Shown in pieces: positions 16,229 to 23,044 of a stretch of 33,245 nucleotides of DNA (the first letter of the stretch is position 1; each line of letters begins with the position of its first letter). The notes beneath the pieces are model-generated. The model was not told the origin of the DNA. It searched no databases and saw nothing but the letters and a program-made list of their open reading frames with translations. The translations under genes and the position numbers were made by a program. Source of the DNA: Muribaculum sp. (GTDB lineage Bacteria > Bacillota > Clostridia > Lachnospirales > Lachnospiraceae); assembly GCA_023663505.1 (NCBI GenBank), contig JAMPHH010000032.1:1-33245 (forward strand), written 5' to 3'.

Positions 16229-16350
16229 GTAACAGTTCGGCCATACAGCATTGCGAAGTCAAAATTGCGTTTCTATGCAATTTTGTGAGGCTTGCAGGCG
16301 CCAAAATGAGTTGAACACTCATTTTGTGTGCATCAGTGTTGCAGTATGTA
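16229..16350. repeat. GTAACNGTT element, copy E6
   Basis: It starts GTAACAGTTCGGCCATACAGCA, matching E2, and ends in CATCAGTGTTGCAGTATG, also E2-like (CACCAGTGTTGCAGTTC). Between these it carries two additional hairpins: CAAAATTGC-8 nt-GCAATTTTG (about 16261-16286) and CAAAATGAG-TTGAACA-CTCATTTTG (about 16302-16326), each with nine perfect pairs. It lies right next to the -35 box of the flavin enzyme gene. Confidence 0.75.
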
Positions 16351-16358
16351 TTCTTATG

Positions 16359-16387
16359 TTGACAAATCGTCGTACAAGTGATATGCT
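16359..16387 (+). promoter_or_regulatory. Sigma-A promoter for the nitronate monooxygenase-like gene
   Basis: TTGACA (16359-16364), a 17-nt spacer and TATGCT (16382-16387). A perfect -35 with a near-consensus -10. The leader to ATG 16497 is about 100 nt. Confidence 0.75.
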
Positions 16388-16400
16388 TTGAATATCAAAG
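16386..16400. promoter_or_regulatory. FabT-like palindrome overlapping the -10 region
   Basis: CTTTGA-ATA-TCAAAG overlaps the last bases of the -10 box. It resembles the FabT (MarR family) operator ANTTTGATTATCAAATT known from Firmicute fatty-acid genes. A repressor bound here would block the promoter. The match is by eye only. Confidence 0.4.
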
Positions 16401-16496
16401 TTTTAAGTTAAAATTATTTGAAGTTAAAACGAAATGCCAATAATCTAAGAATAGTGTGATTTAGACAAAATAAAATATAGCTTGGAGGGAAAACGT

Positions 16497-17549
16497 ATGA
16501 AGGCATTGAGAATAGGGGCATTGGAGGCGGCTATTCCTGTGATACAGGGCGGTATGGGGGTCGGTATCAGCTTGCACAGACTGGCAGGGGCGGTGGCGGC
16601 GGAGGGTGGTATCGGTATTATTTCTACCGCGCAGATTGGATTTCGTGAGGCGGGGTTTGACGCTGACCCTATCGGGACAAATCTGAAGGCGATCGCGACG
16701 GAGATTGCCAAGGCTAGGGAACTGGCGAAGGGTGGGATTGTCGGCGTGAATATTATGGTGGCGACGCGCAATTATGAGGATTATGTGAAGGCTGCGGTAG
16801 ATGCGGGGGCGGACTTGATTATTTCCGGAGCGGGGCTGCCCATGAACCTGCCTATGTTGGTGGGGGAGAGCGATACGAAGATTGCGCCTATCGTGTCGAG
16901 TGTGAAGTCCGCGCAGGTGATTTTTAAATATTGGTTGAAAAAATTCGACAGGGTGCCTGATCTGGTGGTGATCGAGGGACCCAAGGCGGGCGGGCATCTG
17001 GGCTTCACGCTTGAGCAGCTTGAGCAGTATCTTTCAGGCGCGTTGGATTATGACGAGGAAATAAAGGGAATCATAGATTTTGTAAGGACATGTGCGAAGG
17101 AGAGAAACGCAGAGATCCCCGTCGTGGCTGCAGGCGGGATTTACACCAGAGAGGACGCGGAGCATATGGTCGCACTGGGAGCGGACGGGGTACAGATGGC
17201 AACGAGGTTTGTGACCACTTATGAATGTGACGCATGCGACGCATATAAGCAGGCATACATTGATGCCGAGGAGTCCGATATTTGTCTGGTGAAAAGCCCC
17301 GTGGGTATGCCCGGGCGCGCTATCCGCAACGCTTTTCTGGCGAGGGCGAAGGAGGGACAGATCCCTCACGGCAAATGTCACCTCTGTGTCAGCACATGTA
17401 AGCCCGCGGAGACGCCCTATTGCATCACGGACGCATTGACCAACGCGGCAGTGGGCAAACTGGACGACGCCCTGCTGTTCTGCGGCACCAATGCATACAG
17501 GGCGAAGGGATTGGAGCATGTGAGGGACATCATGCGGGAGTTTGCATAA
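16497..17549 (+). CDS. Nitronate monooxygenase / FabK-like flavoprotein
   Basis: A 350-residue TIM-barrel FMN enzyme (2-nitropropane dioxygenase/NMO family). Visible are IPVIQGGMGVGIS at the N-terminus, GVNIMVA, the GPKAGGHLGF phosphate-binding segment and VVAAGGIYTREDAEHMVALGADGVQMATRF. FabK enoyl-ACP reductases share this fold, so the activity could be nitronate oxidation or enoyl reduction. A Cys cluster CHLCVSTC followed by PYC (about residues 298-313) near the C-terminus is common in clostridial members and may bind metal. ATG 16497 is preceded by GGAGGGA. Single-gene unit with its own promoter. The FabT-like site favours a link to lipid metabolism, but no fab genes are near. Confidence 0.85.
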   Translation: MKALRIGALEAAIPVIQGGMGVGISLHRLAGAVAAEGGIGIISTAQIGFREAGFDADPIGTNLKAIATEIAKARELAKGGIVGVNIMVATRNYEDYVKAAVDAGADLIISGAGLPMNLPMLVGESDTKIAPIVSSVKSAQVIFKYWLKKFDRVPDLVVIEGPKAGGHLGFTLEQLEQYLSGALDYDEEIKGIIDFVRTCAKERNAEIPVVAAGGIYTREDAEHMVALGADGVQMATRFVTTYECDACDAYKQAYIDAEESDICLVKSPVGMPGRAIRNAFLARAKEGQIPHGKCHLCVSTCKPAETPYCITDALTNAAVGKLDDALLFCGTNAYRAKGLEHVRDIMREFA

Positions 17550-17550
17550 C

Positions 17551-17590
17551 GCCGCCGACGCTTTTATGAATGCGAGGGCTGAACGGTTAC
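17551..17590. repeat. GTAACNGTT element, copy E5 (partial, inverted)
   Basis: Its reverse complement begins GTAACCGTTCAGCCCTCGCA and matches the left 38 bp of copy E4. It starts one base after the stop codon of the flavin enzyme. A second arm is not visible, so this is a half element. Confidence 0.7.
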
Positions 17591-17613
17591 TCTGCATAAC
17601 ACTTTGGAAACGA

Positions 17614-17643
17614 TTGACTTATCCCTTCTCAAGAGCATATAAT
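17614..17643 (+). promoter_or_regulatory. Promoter for the two-component system
   Basis: TTGACT (17614-17619), an 18-nt spacer and TATAAT (17638-17643), about 60 nt before the response-regulator ATG at 17705. Confidence 0.65.
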
Positions 17644-17704
17644 ATCCGGCAGGAGAAGCTTTGCGGGAGCGGCATATCCGACATAAAACGGAGGTAGCTT
17701 GAGC

Positions 17705-18388
17705 ATGAGTAGAATTTTGCTGTTGGAGGACGATTTGAGTCTGATAAACGGATTATCCTTTGCGTTGCGCAAGGAGGGGTATGAGTTGGAGGTTGTCCGA
17801 ACCTTGAGGGAGGCGGACAGTGTTTGGGCAGACGGAAAATATGACCTGTTGATTCTGGACGTGACACTTCCTGACGGTTTGGGCTTTGAACTTTGCAAAA
17901 AAGTCCGACAGTCGTCTAAGGTGCCCATAATATTCCTGACAGCCTCGGACGAGGAGATTAGCATCATCATGGGGCTTGACATGGGCGGGGACGATTACAT
18001 TACCAAGCCCTTCAAGCTAGGGGTGCTGATGTCGCGCATCAACGCGCTGCTTCGGCGGGCGAAGGATTTTGGCGCGGCTGACACGGAGCTTTCCTCCAAC
18101 GGGCTTAAGGTGCTCCTGCTTCAAGGACAAGTGTATAAGAACGGGGAGCTCTTGGAGCTGACAGCCGCCGAGTACAAGCTGCTCTGCCTGTTCATGAGCA
18201 ATCCGAATATTGTGCTCACGAAGGAACGCATTCTGGATAAGCTTTGGGACAGTGAGGGCAATTACATTGACAATAGCACACTGACAGTCTATATACGCAG
18301 GCTGCGCATCAAGGTCGAGGATAATCCCGGCGAACCGCAGATGCTCATCACCGTGAGGAATATGGGCTACAAATGGGTAACGGTTTAG
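17705..18388 (+). CDS. OmpR/PhoB-family response regulator
   Basis: A 227-residue DNA-binding regulator. The receiver domain (1-115) has acidic residues Asp9/Asp10, the phosphoacceptor Asp52 (LILDVTLPDG), Thr at FLTAS and Lys in TKPF. The winged-helix domain (about 125-225) has ELTAAEYKLLCLFMSNPN ... DNSTLTVYIRRLRIK. ATG 17705 has GGAGGT 8 nt upstream; TTG 17699 is less likely. It is followed by a cognate kinase and an ABC transporter, an arrangement used for sensing and resisting antimicrobial peptides (BceRS-like). The stop codon lies inside repeat E7, so the last three residues derive from the repeat. Confidence 0.92.
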   Translation: MSRILLLEDDLSLINGLSFALRKEGYELEVVRTLREADSVWADGKYDLLILDVTLPDGLGFELCKKVRQSSKVPIIFLTASDEEISIIMGLDMGGDDYITKPFKLGVLMSRINALLRRAKDFGAADTELSSNGLKVLLLQGQVYKNGELLELTAAEYKLLCLFMSNPNIVLTKERILDKLWDSEGNYIDNSTLTVYIRRLRIKVEDNPGEPQMLITVRNMGYKWVTV

Positions 18389-18404
18389 TCGTATGGTTGA
18401 ACCG
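18377..18404. repeat. GTAACNGTT element, copy E7
   Basis: GTAACGGTTTAG-TCGTA-TGGTTGAACCGCTGC, a short hairpin in the family. It overlaps the response regulator's stop codon (TAG 18386-18388) and ends 30 nt before the kinase start. Confidence 0.65.
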
Positions 18405-18436
18405 CTGCACAAAAAAATCATATGTCGAGGTGTGCT

Positions 18437-19501
18437 ATGAAAATATTTGCAAATAAAGACACGAAGCTATTTTTCTGCGCCATTTCTCTCTGCATGGCGG
18501 TATTTTGGTTGGTATCGCAGCTTATGGTTGGAGCAAGGTATCAGGAGCTTTCCATAGGGCTGTTGATTGTTTTTGGGGTCATGGTCTGTCTTGTGCTGCT
18601 AATCTGTTTTGGCTACTTTTACAGGCAGAATCAAATGATAGAATCCGCCGTAACTACAATCGATGACTTTCTTGCAGGAGATACAGACGCGCGGATTGAT
18701 TGTGACGAGGAGGGGGAGCTGTACAAGCTTTTTCACTCAATCAACACGCTTGCCACCGTATTAAATGCCCATGCGACAAATGAAAACCGTTCCAAGGAAT
18801 TTTTGAAAAATACCATTTCTGACATTTCTCATCAGCTCAAGACGCCTCTTGCCGCCTTGAATATCTATAATGGGCTGCTGCAAAGCGAAGCGGAGGGACT
18901 GCCGCAAATCAAGGAGTTTGTCAGCCTGTCCGAGCAGGAGCTTGACCGAACCGACGCGCTTGTGCAGAAGCTTTTGAAAATCACCAAATTAGATGCAGGG
19001 ACAATGCTCATGCAGAAAGCCCCTGAAAATATCGCGGATATGATGAATGACCTCGCGCTGCATTTTGCGTATCGGGCAAGGCAGGAGGAGAAGGAGCTCA
19101 TATTGTCCGGCGCGGAGGATATGGAATTGCTGTGCGACAGGGACTGGCTGACAGAAGCGTTCGGCAACATCATAAAGAATGCGCTCGACCACATGAAGGA
19201 AGGGGACAGCGTCATTGTGGAGTGGAAGCAATTCGGGTCTATTACCCAAATCAATATAAAGGACAACGGAAGCGGGATTCATCAGGAGGATATCCACCAT
19301 ATTTTTAAGCGTTTTTACCGAAGCAGGTATTCAAAGGACATGCAGGGGGTCGGACTTGGGCTGCCTATTGCAAAGGCGGTTATTGAAGCGCATGACGGCA
19401 CGATTGAGGTTGACAGCATGTTAGGCGTAGGGACTTCCTTTGTAATTAATTTTAGAACGAGAGCCAATCCGGATTCCTACAAAATTGTAGGATTGCAGTA
19501 A
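18437..19501 (+). CDS. Intramembrane-sensing sensor histidine kinase
   Basis: A 354-residue membrane kinase. Two transmembrane segments (about 11-31 and 39-62) are joined by a loop of only about seven residues, the hallmark of BceS-like kinases that sense through their transporter rather than an external domain. A HAMP-like linker follows. The H-box is DISHQLKTPLAAL with His132; the N-box NIIKNALDHM contains Asn248; G boxes are DNGSGI and GVGLGLPIAK. It should phosphorylate the response regulator encoded just upstream. ATG 18437 is chosen because GAGGTG sits 5 nt before it; ATG 18422 lacks an SD. The 3' end of the gene contains the putative operator at 19476. Confidence 0.9.
   Translation: MKIFANKDTKLFFCAISLCMAVFWLVSQLMVGARYQELSIGLLIVFGVMVCLVLLICFGYFYRQNQMIESAVTTIDDFLAGDTDARIDCDEEGELYKLFHSINTLATVLNAHATNENRSKEFLKNTISDISHQLKTPLAALNIYNGLLQSEAEGLPQIKEFVSLSEQELDRTDALVQKLLKITKLDAGTMLMQKAPENIADMMNDLALHFAYRARQEEKELILSGAEDMELLCDRDWLTEAFGNIIKNALDHMKEGDSVIVEWKQFGSITQINIKDNGSGIHQEDIHHIFKRFYRSRYSKDMQGVGLGLPIAKAVIEAHDGTIEVDSMLGVGTSFVINFRTRANPDSYKIVGLQ
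19476..19491. promoter_or_regulatory. BceR-like operator for the ABC transporter genes
   Basis: CCTACAAAATTGTAGG is a 7-bp inverted repeat (TACA-N4-TGTA core) resembling the BceR-family pattern TNACA-N4-TGTNA. A second half-site TTGTAGGATT recurs at 19507-19516, 22 bp after the first (19485-19494). A -10-like TATGCT lies at 19519-19524 without a good -35, as expected for an activated promoter. The site centre would be near -47. Confidence 0.45.
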
Positions 19502-19568
19502 TATCGTTGTAGGATTTGTATGCTACCCTTTCAATATGTCAATCACAAAGGAAAGAGGTGCTTATCAT

Positions 19569-20252
19569 ATGGATTTGTTAGAAGTGAACTCAATCTCTAA
19601 AACCTACGGCTTTGGAGAGACGGCGGTACGCGCGCTGAGGGAGGTTAGCTTTACCGTTCCGAAGGGCGAGTTTGTGGCGGTGGTCGGGGAGTCGGGCTCG
19701 GGCAAGAGTACGCTCCTCAACATGCTTGGGGCGTTGGATACGCCAACATCTGGCAAGGTGTTTATTGACGGTAAGGATACCTTTGCCATGAAGGAGCGCG
19801 CGCTTACCGTTTTCCGACGCCGTAATATCGGTTTTATCTTTCAGGCGTTTAATCTGATTCCGGAATTGACCGTGGAGCAGAATATTATTTTTCCGCTGCT
19901 TCTCGATTATCAAAAGCCGAACATGAGGTATCTGGAGGAACTGCTCTCGGTGTTAAATCTCAAAGAAAGACGGGGACACCTCCCCAGTCAGCTATCGGGC
20001 GGTCAGCAGCAGAGGGTCGCGATCGGACGCGCGCTGATTACAAGACCGTCCCTGATACTTGCCGACGAGCCCACGGGCAATCTGGACACGCAGAATAGCA
20101 GCGAGGTCATTGCCCTGTTAAAGGAGGCGTCCAAAAAGTATGAGCAGACTGTCATCATGATTACGCACAACCGAAGCATCACGCAGGCGGTAGACCGTGT
20201 GTTACAGGTGTCGGACGGCTGCCTGACTGATTTGGGGAGGTGTAGGGAATGA
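19569..20252 (+). CDS. ABC transporter ATP-binding protein (LolD/MacB/BceA type)
   Basis: A 227-residue ATPase. Walker A GESGSGKST (40-48), Q-loop FQAFNLIPELT (91-101), signature LSGGQQQR (142-149), Walker B LILADEPTGNLD with catalytic Glu167, and the H-loop in ITHNRS. The FQAFNL-LPxLT and LSGGQQQR patterns are typical of ATPases paired with FtsX-like permeases. ATG 19569 has AGAGGTG 8 nt upstream. It overlaps the permease start by 4 nt (ATGA). Such pairs act as mechanotransmitters or remove peptides from the membrane. Confidence 0.94.
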   Translation: MDLLEVNSISKTYGFGETAVRALREVSFTVPKGEFVAVVGESGSGKSTLLNMLGALDTPTSGKVFIDGKDTFAMKERALTVFRRRNIGFIFQAFNLIPELTVEQNIIFPLLLDYQKPNMRYLEELLSVLNLKERRGHLPSQLSGGQQQRVAIGRALITRPSLILADEPTGNLDTQNSSEVIALLKEASKKYEQTVIMITHNRSITQAVDRVLQVSDGCLTDLGRCRE

Positions 20253-22576
20253 AAAGCTATCTGAGTTTGGTTCCAATCTCCGCCAAGGTGCGCAGGCGGC
20301 AGAATCGTATGACACTTTTATGTATTGTGTTTGCCGTCTTTCTTGTGACCGCAGTATTCAGCATGGCGGATATGGCGGTTCGCATGGAGACAAATCGCGC
20401 GATAGACAAAAACGGGAACTGGCATATCATGTTAAACGGTGTGGAGGAGGATATCGCCCAAGCAATCGGAGCGCAGAAAAATGTTGTCCGGACAATGTGG
20501 TACAATCAGCTAAACGGCGGCTTAAACGAGGGATATTATTGCAATGGTCAGAGCGCGGTCTTGTGCATGATGGAGGAGTCCGTAGCCGATATCTATGAGA
20601 ATCGCACAGAGGGGAGTTTCCCTGAAAGCAGCCAAGAAATAATGCTGTCAGACCATGCCAAGACTGTGTTTGGCACAGCGCTCGGGGACACGGTCACGGT
20701 GGACACTCCTACGGGGGCTGTCACTTATACGGTCTGCGGATTTCACAATATCGAGCAGGCGGACGCCGCAAAGTATGACGCGGCTCTTATCATTATGAAT
20801 CGGGAAGCTTTTTATGAATTTTGTGAGCGGGAGGGCGTTACGCCGCCGCCTGCGAGTTATTATATCCGATTAAAGGAGCATCTGAATTATCGGAGGGCGA
20901 TTGAGGAGATAAGGACGCAATATCATTTGACCGAGGAGCAGCTTGCGGAGAATTTAAACCTTCTGATGGCGATGGGCTTCGGCGACAATTCCTATATTGT
21001 GGGGCTGTATTTTGTGGCGTTGGTATTGGCGGTATTGATTCTGATGGCGGGCATTTTCATGATAGCGGGAAGCCTGAACAGCAATGTTGCCGAGCGCACA
21101 CAGTTTTTTGGAATGCTGCGCTGTATCGGCGCGGGCAAGGGGCAGATTATACGCCTTGTGAGACTTGAATCCCTTCAATGGTGTAAAATCGCGGTTCCCG
21201 CGGGCTGTGCTATGGGAGTCGTCGCAACATGGGGATTATGTGCAATCCTTCGGTTATATGTAAGCAGCGAGTTCAATCCGCTTCCTCTATTCGGGGTGAG
21301 CGTGATAGGGATTGTCAGCGGGGCTTTGGTGGGAATCATGACCGTGCTGATTGCGGCACAGGCTCCTGCTAAGAGGGCGGCTTGTGTATCTCCGATGGCG
21401 GCGGTATCGGGAAGCGTCAGGGGCTTGGAGGGAACGCATCGCGTGGGGAGGCTTCGATTCCTGAGGATTGAGACGGCACTCGGCGTCCATCATGCATTGT
21501 CGGCAAAAAAGAATCTGGCGCTGATGACGGGGTCGTTTGCCCTAAGTATTGTCCTGCTGCTAAGCTTCTCCGTCTTGATCAACTGGGTATACTATGCTTT
21601 GAATCCGTTGAAGCCCTATGCGCCCGACGTCTCCGTCGCCAGTGCAGACCGCTCCTGCTCGATAGCTTCCGCACTGGTCGGGCATATCAGAGAGCAAAAG
21701 TATGTCGAGCAGGTGTTTGCGAGAATGTATCAAAATATTCCCGCGACATACGAGGGGAGGCAGGCAAGTATTGATTTGATCACGGACGAGGAATACCTCT
21801 CGGCGTGGGCGAAGAAGGAATTGATCGAGGGGAGTGCGGACGCGGTATTGCAAAATGTAAATCAGGTGCTTGTGGTTGCAGACCAGAGCAACACGTTGGC
21901 TGTGGGGGACGAGCTTGAACTGGCTCAGGGGACGCTTAAGGTTGTGGGTATCTTGGGAGATTCTCCCTTTGGCAGCGACAATACCCCTTCTGTCATTTGC
22001 TCGGAGGAGACCTTTATGGGGCTTACGGGGATAGAGGATTATGCGGTAGTGGATATCCGTTTGGGCAGGGCGGCTACGGATTCGGACGTCAATATGATTC
22101 GGGAGCTTGCAGGAGAGGGGTATGTCTTTTCCGACAGACGCGTGAGCAATCGTGAGGTGGCGAATGTTTATTTGGGCTTTAGCGCCTGCGTTTATGGATT
22201 TTTGGCAGTGATTGCTATTATCACCGTCCTGAATATCGTAAACAGTATGTCTATGAGCGTTGCCGCCAAAATACGGCAATATGGGGCAATGCGTGCGGTC
22301 GGCATGGGCGAGCGGCAGGTGATTAAAATGATTGCGGCTGAGGGTGTCACATATGCTGTTTCGGGCTTGGCGGCGGGCTGCGTCATTGGAATCCCGATTC
22401 ATAAATATCTGTTTTCCACGATGATCACGTCGTATTTTGGGAATCTTTGGACAGCTCCGCTCAAGGAGGCAGTGTTGATTGTGCTGCTTGTATCGCTATC
22501 GGTTCTGGCGGCAGTGTATGCCCCTGCGAAGCGCATACGGAATATGGCGGTCACGGAGGCGATTAACGAATTGTAA
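20249..22576 (+). CDS. ABC transporter permease with two FtsX domains
   Basis: A 775-residue integral membrane protein. Topology read from hydrophobic runs: TM1 about 23-43, a large extracytoplasmic domain (about 45-245), three TMs between about 250 and 380, a TM at about 425-448, a second extracytoplasmic domain (about 450-640), and three TMs to the end. So it is a duplicated FtsX/MacB-like arrangement with eight TMs, not the ten-TM BceB form with a single external domain. The C-terminus has APAKRIRNMAVTEAINEL, the usual FtsX-type ending; the matching APAKRAACVSPMAAV closes the first half. It is co-translated with the ATPase and regulated by the upstream two-component system. Substrate unknown; antimicrobial peptide or lipid-linked stress is inferred. 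Confidence 0.9.
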   Translation: MKSYLSLVPISAKVRRRQNRMTLLCIVFAVFLVTAVFSMADMAVRMETNRAIDKNGNWHIMLNGVEEDIAQAIGAQKNVVRTMWYNQLNGGLNEGYYCNGQSAVLCMMEESVADIYENRTEGSFPESSQEIMLSDHAKTVFGTALGDTVTVDTPTGAVTYTVCGFHNIEQADAAKYDAALIIMNREAFYEFCEREGVTPPPASYYIRLKEHLNYRRAIEEIRTQYHLTEEQLAENLNLLMAMGFGDNSYIVGLYFVALVLAVLILMAGIFMIAGSLNSNVAERTQFFGMLRCIGAGKGQIIRLVRLESLQWCKIAVPAGCAMGVVATWGLCAILRLYVSSEFNPLPLFGVSVIGIVSGALVGIMTVLIAAQAPAKRAACVSPMAAVSGSVRGLEGTHRVGRLRFLRIETALGVHHALSAKKNLALMTGSFALSIVLLLSFSVLINWVYYALNPLKPYAPDVSVASADRSCSIASALVGHIREQKYVEQVFARMYQNIPATYEGRQASIDLITDEEYLSAWAKKELIEGSADAVLQNVNQVLVVADQSNTLAVGDELELAQGTLKVVGILGDSPFGSDNTPSVICSEETFMGLTGIEDYAVVDIRLGRAATDSDVNMIRELAGEGYVFSDRRVSNREVANVYLGFSACVYGFLAVIAIITVLNIVNSMSMSVAAKIRQYGAMRAVGMGERQVIKMIAAEGVTYAVSGLAAGCVIGIPIHKYLFSTMITSYFGNLWTAPLKEAVLIVLLVSLSVLAAVYAPAKRIRNMAVTEAINEL

Positions 22577-22900
22577 GTAACAGTTAAGCCTTCAAATCAT
22601 AGTGCGGAGGGGCGGCGGGAGATGACTGGGAGTGTTTTGCGGACTGGCTGCGGTTGGGTGTTTTCTAATAGTGCGGGGTTGGATATTGCAATTTGCGGGT
22701 CGGCTCTAAGGTGCATCCATGCACCGTAGAGCCTGAAATGCGCATCCGTGCGCATTTCACCCTAGGCTTTGGGCGCACTATAAGAAAACGCTCCAACCTC
22801 CGCCGAAGTCCGCAAAACACTCCCAGTCATCTCCCACCTTGATACCTGTACGAAGTGAATGTGCTCAACTAACAAATCATTCTATGGCTGAACTGTTACA
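22577..22900. repeat. GTAACNGTT element, copy E8 (full length, carrying structured element copy 2)
   Basis: Left end GTAACAGTTAAGCC (22577-22590), right end GGCTGAACTGTTAC (22887-22900); 13 of 14 positions are complementary. It begins at the base after the permease stop codon. The interior is almost wholly the long structured element. Candidate flanking duplications are not clear. Confidence 0.85.
22601..22850. repeat. Long structured palindromic element, copy 2
   Basis: Arms 22614-22675 and 22774-22838, hairpin A 22702-22733, hairpin B 22735-22758. Compared with copy 1, the outer 31-nt arm differs at positions 9, 10, 18, 20 and 30, and each change is matched in the opposite arm. Hairpin A has two more paired changes (GGCTTTA to GGCTCTA with TAAAGCC to TAGAGCC; GGCGCAT to GGTGCAT with ATGCGCC to ATGCACC). 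Hairpin B is identical. Confidence 0.9.
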
Positions 22901-22949
22901 AATGGGTTAGTCATCACAGACACTGATAGGACAGCCGCAAATGTATTTG

Positions 22950-22961
22950 TTACAATTGTAA
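22950..22961. promoter_or_regulatory. TTACAATTGTAA palindrome upstream of the exporter promoter
   Basis: A perfect 12-bp palindrome within TTNTTACAATTGTAANAA, about 60 bp before the predicted transcript start. It looks like an operator for a dimeric regulator; no candidate regulator is adjacent. Confidence 0.35.
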
Positions 22962-22982
22962 TAAAATAAAAATTCTCTGAGA

Positions 22983-23011
22983 TTGCAGGCTGAGGAGGGA
23001 GGGTGTATAAT
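22983..23011 (+). promoter_or_regulatory. Promoter for the heterodimeric exporter operon
   Basis: TTGCAG (22983-22988), 17-nt spacer, TATAAT (23006-23011). The transcript start near 23018 makes the in-frame GTG at 23003 unusable and supports the TTG start at 23045. Confidence 0.65.
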
Positions 23012-23044
23012 GTAACGGTATTGACCTATTGGGAGGGTATCGTT

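Larger units (their letters stand above)
15845..16496. other. 650-bp intergenic region without genes
   Basis: No coding potential is convincing. It holds, in order, the coat-gene promoter area, the long structured element copy 1 (15931-16213), repeat E6 (16229-16350) and the promoter of the flavin enzyme (16359-16387). G-rich and C-rich arms of the structured element create spurious open frames. Confidence 0.7.

Noticed and set aside
15976..16322. Open frames on both strands over the structured element
   Set aside because: They result from the GC-rich palindromic arms; mirror frames on both strands and no SD argue against coding.
16386..16400. Riboswitch in the 100-nt leader of the flavin enzyme
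   Set aside because: No conserved riboswitch core is visible and the palindrome overlaps the -10, so a DNA operator is more likely.
23003..23044. GTG start for the first exporter gene
   Set aside because: It overlaps the -10 box of the predicted promoter and has in-frame TTG with a good SD downstream.
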